Source of the DNA: Pseudomonadota bacterium
GTDB lineage: Bacteria; Pseudomonadota; Gammaproteobacteria; JAKAQQ01
NCBI GenBank assembly: GCA_021852325.1
Contig: JAJZNM010000080.1
Span: 1 to 7,931 of the forward strand
Direction: 5' to 3'
DNA: 7,931 bases
Of this stretch, positions 6,057 through 7,931 are shown piece by piece. The notes beneath the pieces were generated by a model. It did no database searches. It had not been told where the DNA came from and saw only the letters and a program-made list of their open reading frames with translations. The translations under genes were made by a program, and so were the position numbers. Numbering within the stretch: position 1 is the first letter of the stretch; each line of letters opens with the position of its first letter.

Positions 6057-7931
6057 ATGCATCGGTTGCCATTGCGGCCGTGCGGGATTCTGCGTGATCT
6101 CTGCCGTGCGTTACCCGGCACGGTTTCTCTCCTCTGTTTCCTAGTGGGTTCCGTGGCCTGGGCGGCCGCCCCGCACCCGCGTCTCTGGGTGGATGCGGGC
6201 CGGAGCCTGTTCAAGGTTTCTCCCCGTCTTGCGGAACCCTTGCTCGAGATCAGAGGGCTCCCCGGGGTGCGGGCGCTTGCGGTCGACCGGGTCGGGGACC
6301 GGATCTTTGTTCTGGGGCGCAGGGAGATCCGTGCCTTCGGCCGGAGTGGAACCGAGCTCGTCAAGATCCCGCTTCCCCACGGTTTGCGCCGGATCGCACG
6401 GGTTTCTCTCCTCGTCTCGGACCGGGAGGGGGCGGTCTTTCTGGGTGGCGGACGGGAGCTCGACCGATTTGATGTTGCGGGCCAGCGGGTCTGGTCCGAG
6501 CGTCTGTCGCAGCCACTCGTGGCCCTGACTTTTGATCCGACCCGCGGGCGTCTCTGGCTGGACGAAGGGGACCGGCTCGTCGTCCGGAATGGGCGCGGGG
6601 ACGAGGTTGAGACGATTCCGCTGGGATCCGGGATGGGGGAGGCAGAAGCCATCGTCTACGACGCGGCACTGGACGAAGTCTGGGTGGCGGGAGGTCGGAT
6701 GCTCGACCGCTATGAAGCCTCGGACGGGGTGCGGGTTTTTGCCACGCGGCTCCGTGGTGATTTCGATGATTTCCTCGCGCCGGACGGGTCGGGTAACCTC
6801 TGGGCGGCGGGCGAGCGCACTCTCGGCTATCTCACGGGGAGCGGTGACCTCGCACTCAACCTCCGTCCGGGGTCGAGGATCCGGGGTCTGGTATCCGATC
6901 CCTTGAACGGCAGGGTTTGGGTCGCCCTCCGTCACGCGGTGCTGGAGTACGACCCGGATGGGATGCGGCTGGCCCGGATCCCGGTGACGGATCTGTTGGG
7001 CTCCCGGGAGCCCTGTTCCGGCCGGACACGGCTCGGTTCCACAACTTCCGGATCCAGCCGGACGGCATCCAGCCCCCCGGCTTCCGGGCGGGATCGGGAT
7101 TGCGGGGGGCGATCCGGGATCCGCCATGTCGTTTTTTACGCCAATCCGCTGCTGCCCAGGGTTTCGATCGTCTCTCCGCGGGCGGGCAGTGCCACAAACC
7201 TGGCCCGGATCCCGATCGTGCTCGCGTTCCGGGATCCGGATGCGGTGATCGATCCCGACTCGATCGCGATCCGTGCGAACGGGGTACCGCTCGCCGCAAC
7301 CTGCGTCACGAACGGATCCGGTAGCGGGGCGACCTGCACTCCTGGGACGGCCCTGCCGGAGGGGACGGTCGAGCTCCGGGTCACGGTTGCGGACTCGGCG
7401 GGACGCACGTCGGTGCCGGCCACGGTGGTGTTCACGGTGGAGACGGTCCCGCCCGTGATCACGCTCCTCGCCCCAACCGGGACGGACATGGACGAGCGGC
7501 AGGTGACCCTGATCGGGCGGGTGAGCCAGGCGGGGACGCTCACGGTGAACGGGGTGCCGCTCGCGTTGAATGGCGCGCAGGGCTTTGCCGATCCGGTGAC
7601 ACTCGCCGACGGCGCGAACCCGTTCGTGTTCGAGGCGACCGACCTTGCCGGGAACGTCGGCACGCTCACGGTGACCCTGGATTATGCCGGTCCGCCGGCA
7701 CCACCCAACGCCACGCTCATCACAGTGGGGGATCCGGTGGACGGTGAGACGACGGTGACCGGCTTGGCGGGTGCGGTCGGGGCGGGTGATCCGGTGACGG
7801 TGACAGATCTCAGGACCGGTGCCACAGTCACGGTCACGGCCGGGGCGAACGGGAGTTTCGTCGCGGAGCTCGCCGCCGCGTGGGGGGATCCGCTCCAGAT
7901 CACGACGTCCGATCCCGCCGACCCCGACGAG
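6057..7931 (+). CDS. Large exported beta-propeller and Ig-like repeat protein, 3' end beyond the window (possible RHS-type N-terminus)
   Basis: From ATG 6057 the frame is open for 625 codons to the right edge. Residues 1-38 look like a Sec signal peptide: a basic N-region, a hydrophobic core GTVSLLCFLVGSVAW and a likely cleavage after AWA or AAA. Residues 81-305 carry at least six propeller-like repeats of about 40 residues, each with a pattern such as GxLWxxxxxxLxxYDxxG, starting near 81, 125, 164, 206, 246 and 285. A Ser/Gly/Arg-rich linker (about 315-353) follows. Ig-like modules come next at about 366-463 (with a possible disulfide Cys416-Cys427), 464-545 (ending TDLAGNVGTLTVT) and 552-625 (resembling the Big_6-type bacterial Ig domain). 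There is no catalytic motif. The layout resembles the N-terminal half of giant RHS-repeat secreted proteins, but no RHS repeat is inside the window, so this is inference. It has its own promoter and looks functionally unrelated to hut. The linker may hide two compensating indels. Confidence 0.85.
   Translation, partial: MHRLPLRPCGILRDLCRALPGTVSLLCFLVGSVAWAAAPHPRLWVDAGRSLFKVSPRLAEPLLEIRGLPGVRALAVDRVGDRIFVLGRREIRAFGRSGTELVKIPLPHGLRRIARVSLLVSDREGAVFLGGGRELDRFDVAGQRVWSERLSQPLVALTFDPTRGRLWLDEGDRLVVRNGRGDEVETIPLGSGMGEAEAIVYDAALDEVWVAGGRMLDRYEASDGVRVFATRLRGDFDDFLAPDGSGNLWAAGERTLGYLTGSGDLALNLRPGSRIRGLVSDPLNGRVWVALRHAVLEYDPDGMRLARIPVTDLLGSREPCSGRTRLGSTTSGSSRTASSPPASGRDRDCGGRSGIRHVVFYANPLLPRVSIVSPRAGSATNLARIPIVLAFRDPDAVIDPDSIAIRANGVPLAATCVTNGSGSGATCTPGTALPEGTVELRVTVADSAGRTSVPATVVFTVETVPPVITLLAPTGTDMDERQVTLIGRVSQAGTLTVNGVPLALNGAQGFADPVTLADGANPFVFEATDLAGNVGTLTVTLDYAGPPAPPNATLITVGDPVDGETTVTGLAGAVGAGDPVTVTDLRTGATVTVTAGANGSFVAELAAAWGDPLQITTSDPADPDE

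Noticed and set aside
5842..6072. Minus-strand ORF of 76 codons in the intergenic region
   Set aside because: It overlaps the promoter and start of the exported protein gene antiparallel, and shows no ribosome site or recognisable motif.
6141..7127. Minus-strand ORF of 328 codons opposite the exported protein
   Set aside because: Its translation is rich in Pro and Arg and lacks domains. The plus-strand frame has a promoter, a ribosome site, a signal peptide and periodic repeats.

Overview
The window is GC-rich DNA, estimated by eye at about 65% G+C, and gene-dense. It looks like a proteobacterial chromosome segment, most plausibly from a gammaproteobacterium. That is an inference from the gene content: the HutF/HutG version of histidine breakdown, which is typical of Proteobacteria, next to a large secreted propeller/Ig-like protein. 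There is no rRNA, tRNA, CRISPR array, transposase or integrase.

Layout. On the minus strand, reading leftwards from 3577, are hutI (imidazolonepropionase), hutH (histidine ammonia-lyase) and a Sel1-repeat protein that runs off the left edge. Each junction is a 4-base ATGA stop/start overlap. On the plus strand, reading rightwards from 3576, are hutF (formimidoylglutamate deiminase) and hutG (N-formylglutamate amidohydrolase), joined by a GTGA overlap. The two operons diverge from a point where the start codons of hutI and hutF share two base pairs, so no intergenic spacer is left for promoters. A 307-bp intergenic region (5750-6056) follows hutG. It carries a convincing sigma-70-type promoter for a large exported protein that starts at 6057 and is still open at the right edge.

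How the genes work together. HutH converts histidine to urocanate and ammonia. Urocanase (HutU), the next step, is not in the window. HutI opens the imidazolonepropionate ring to give N-formimino-glutamate, HutF deiminates this to N-formylglutamate, and HutG hydrolyses that to glutamate and formate. Four of the five enzymes of the HutF/HutG route are therefore present. No hut regulator (HutC-like) or histidine transporter is visible here.

The two genes cut by the window edges deserve the most attention. The Sel1-repeat protein is apparently translationally coupled to hutH, which is an unusual partner for a catabolic operon. The right-hand protein has a signal peptide, at least six beta-propeller-like repeats and two to three Ig-like domains, an arrangement that I recall from the N-termini of giant RHS-type surface or toxin proteins. 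Its linker at about 7000-7110 shows a pattern suggesting two compensating single-base indels. GATC tetranucleotides are also strikingly abundant across the whole window.
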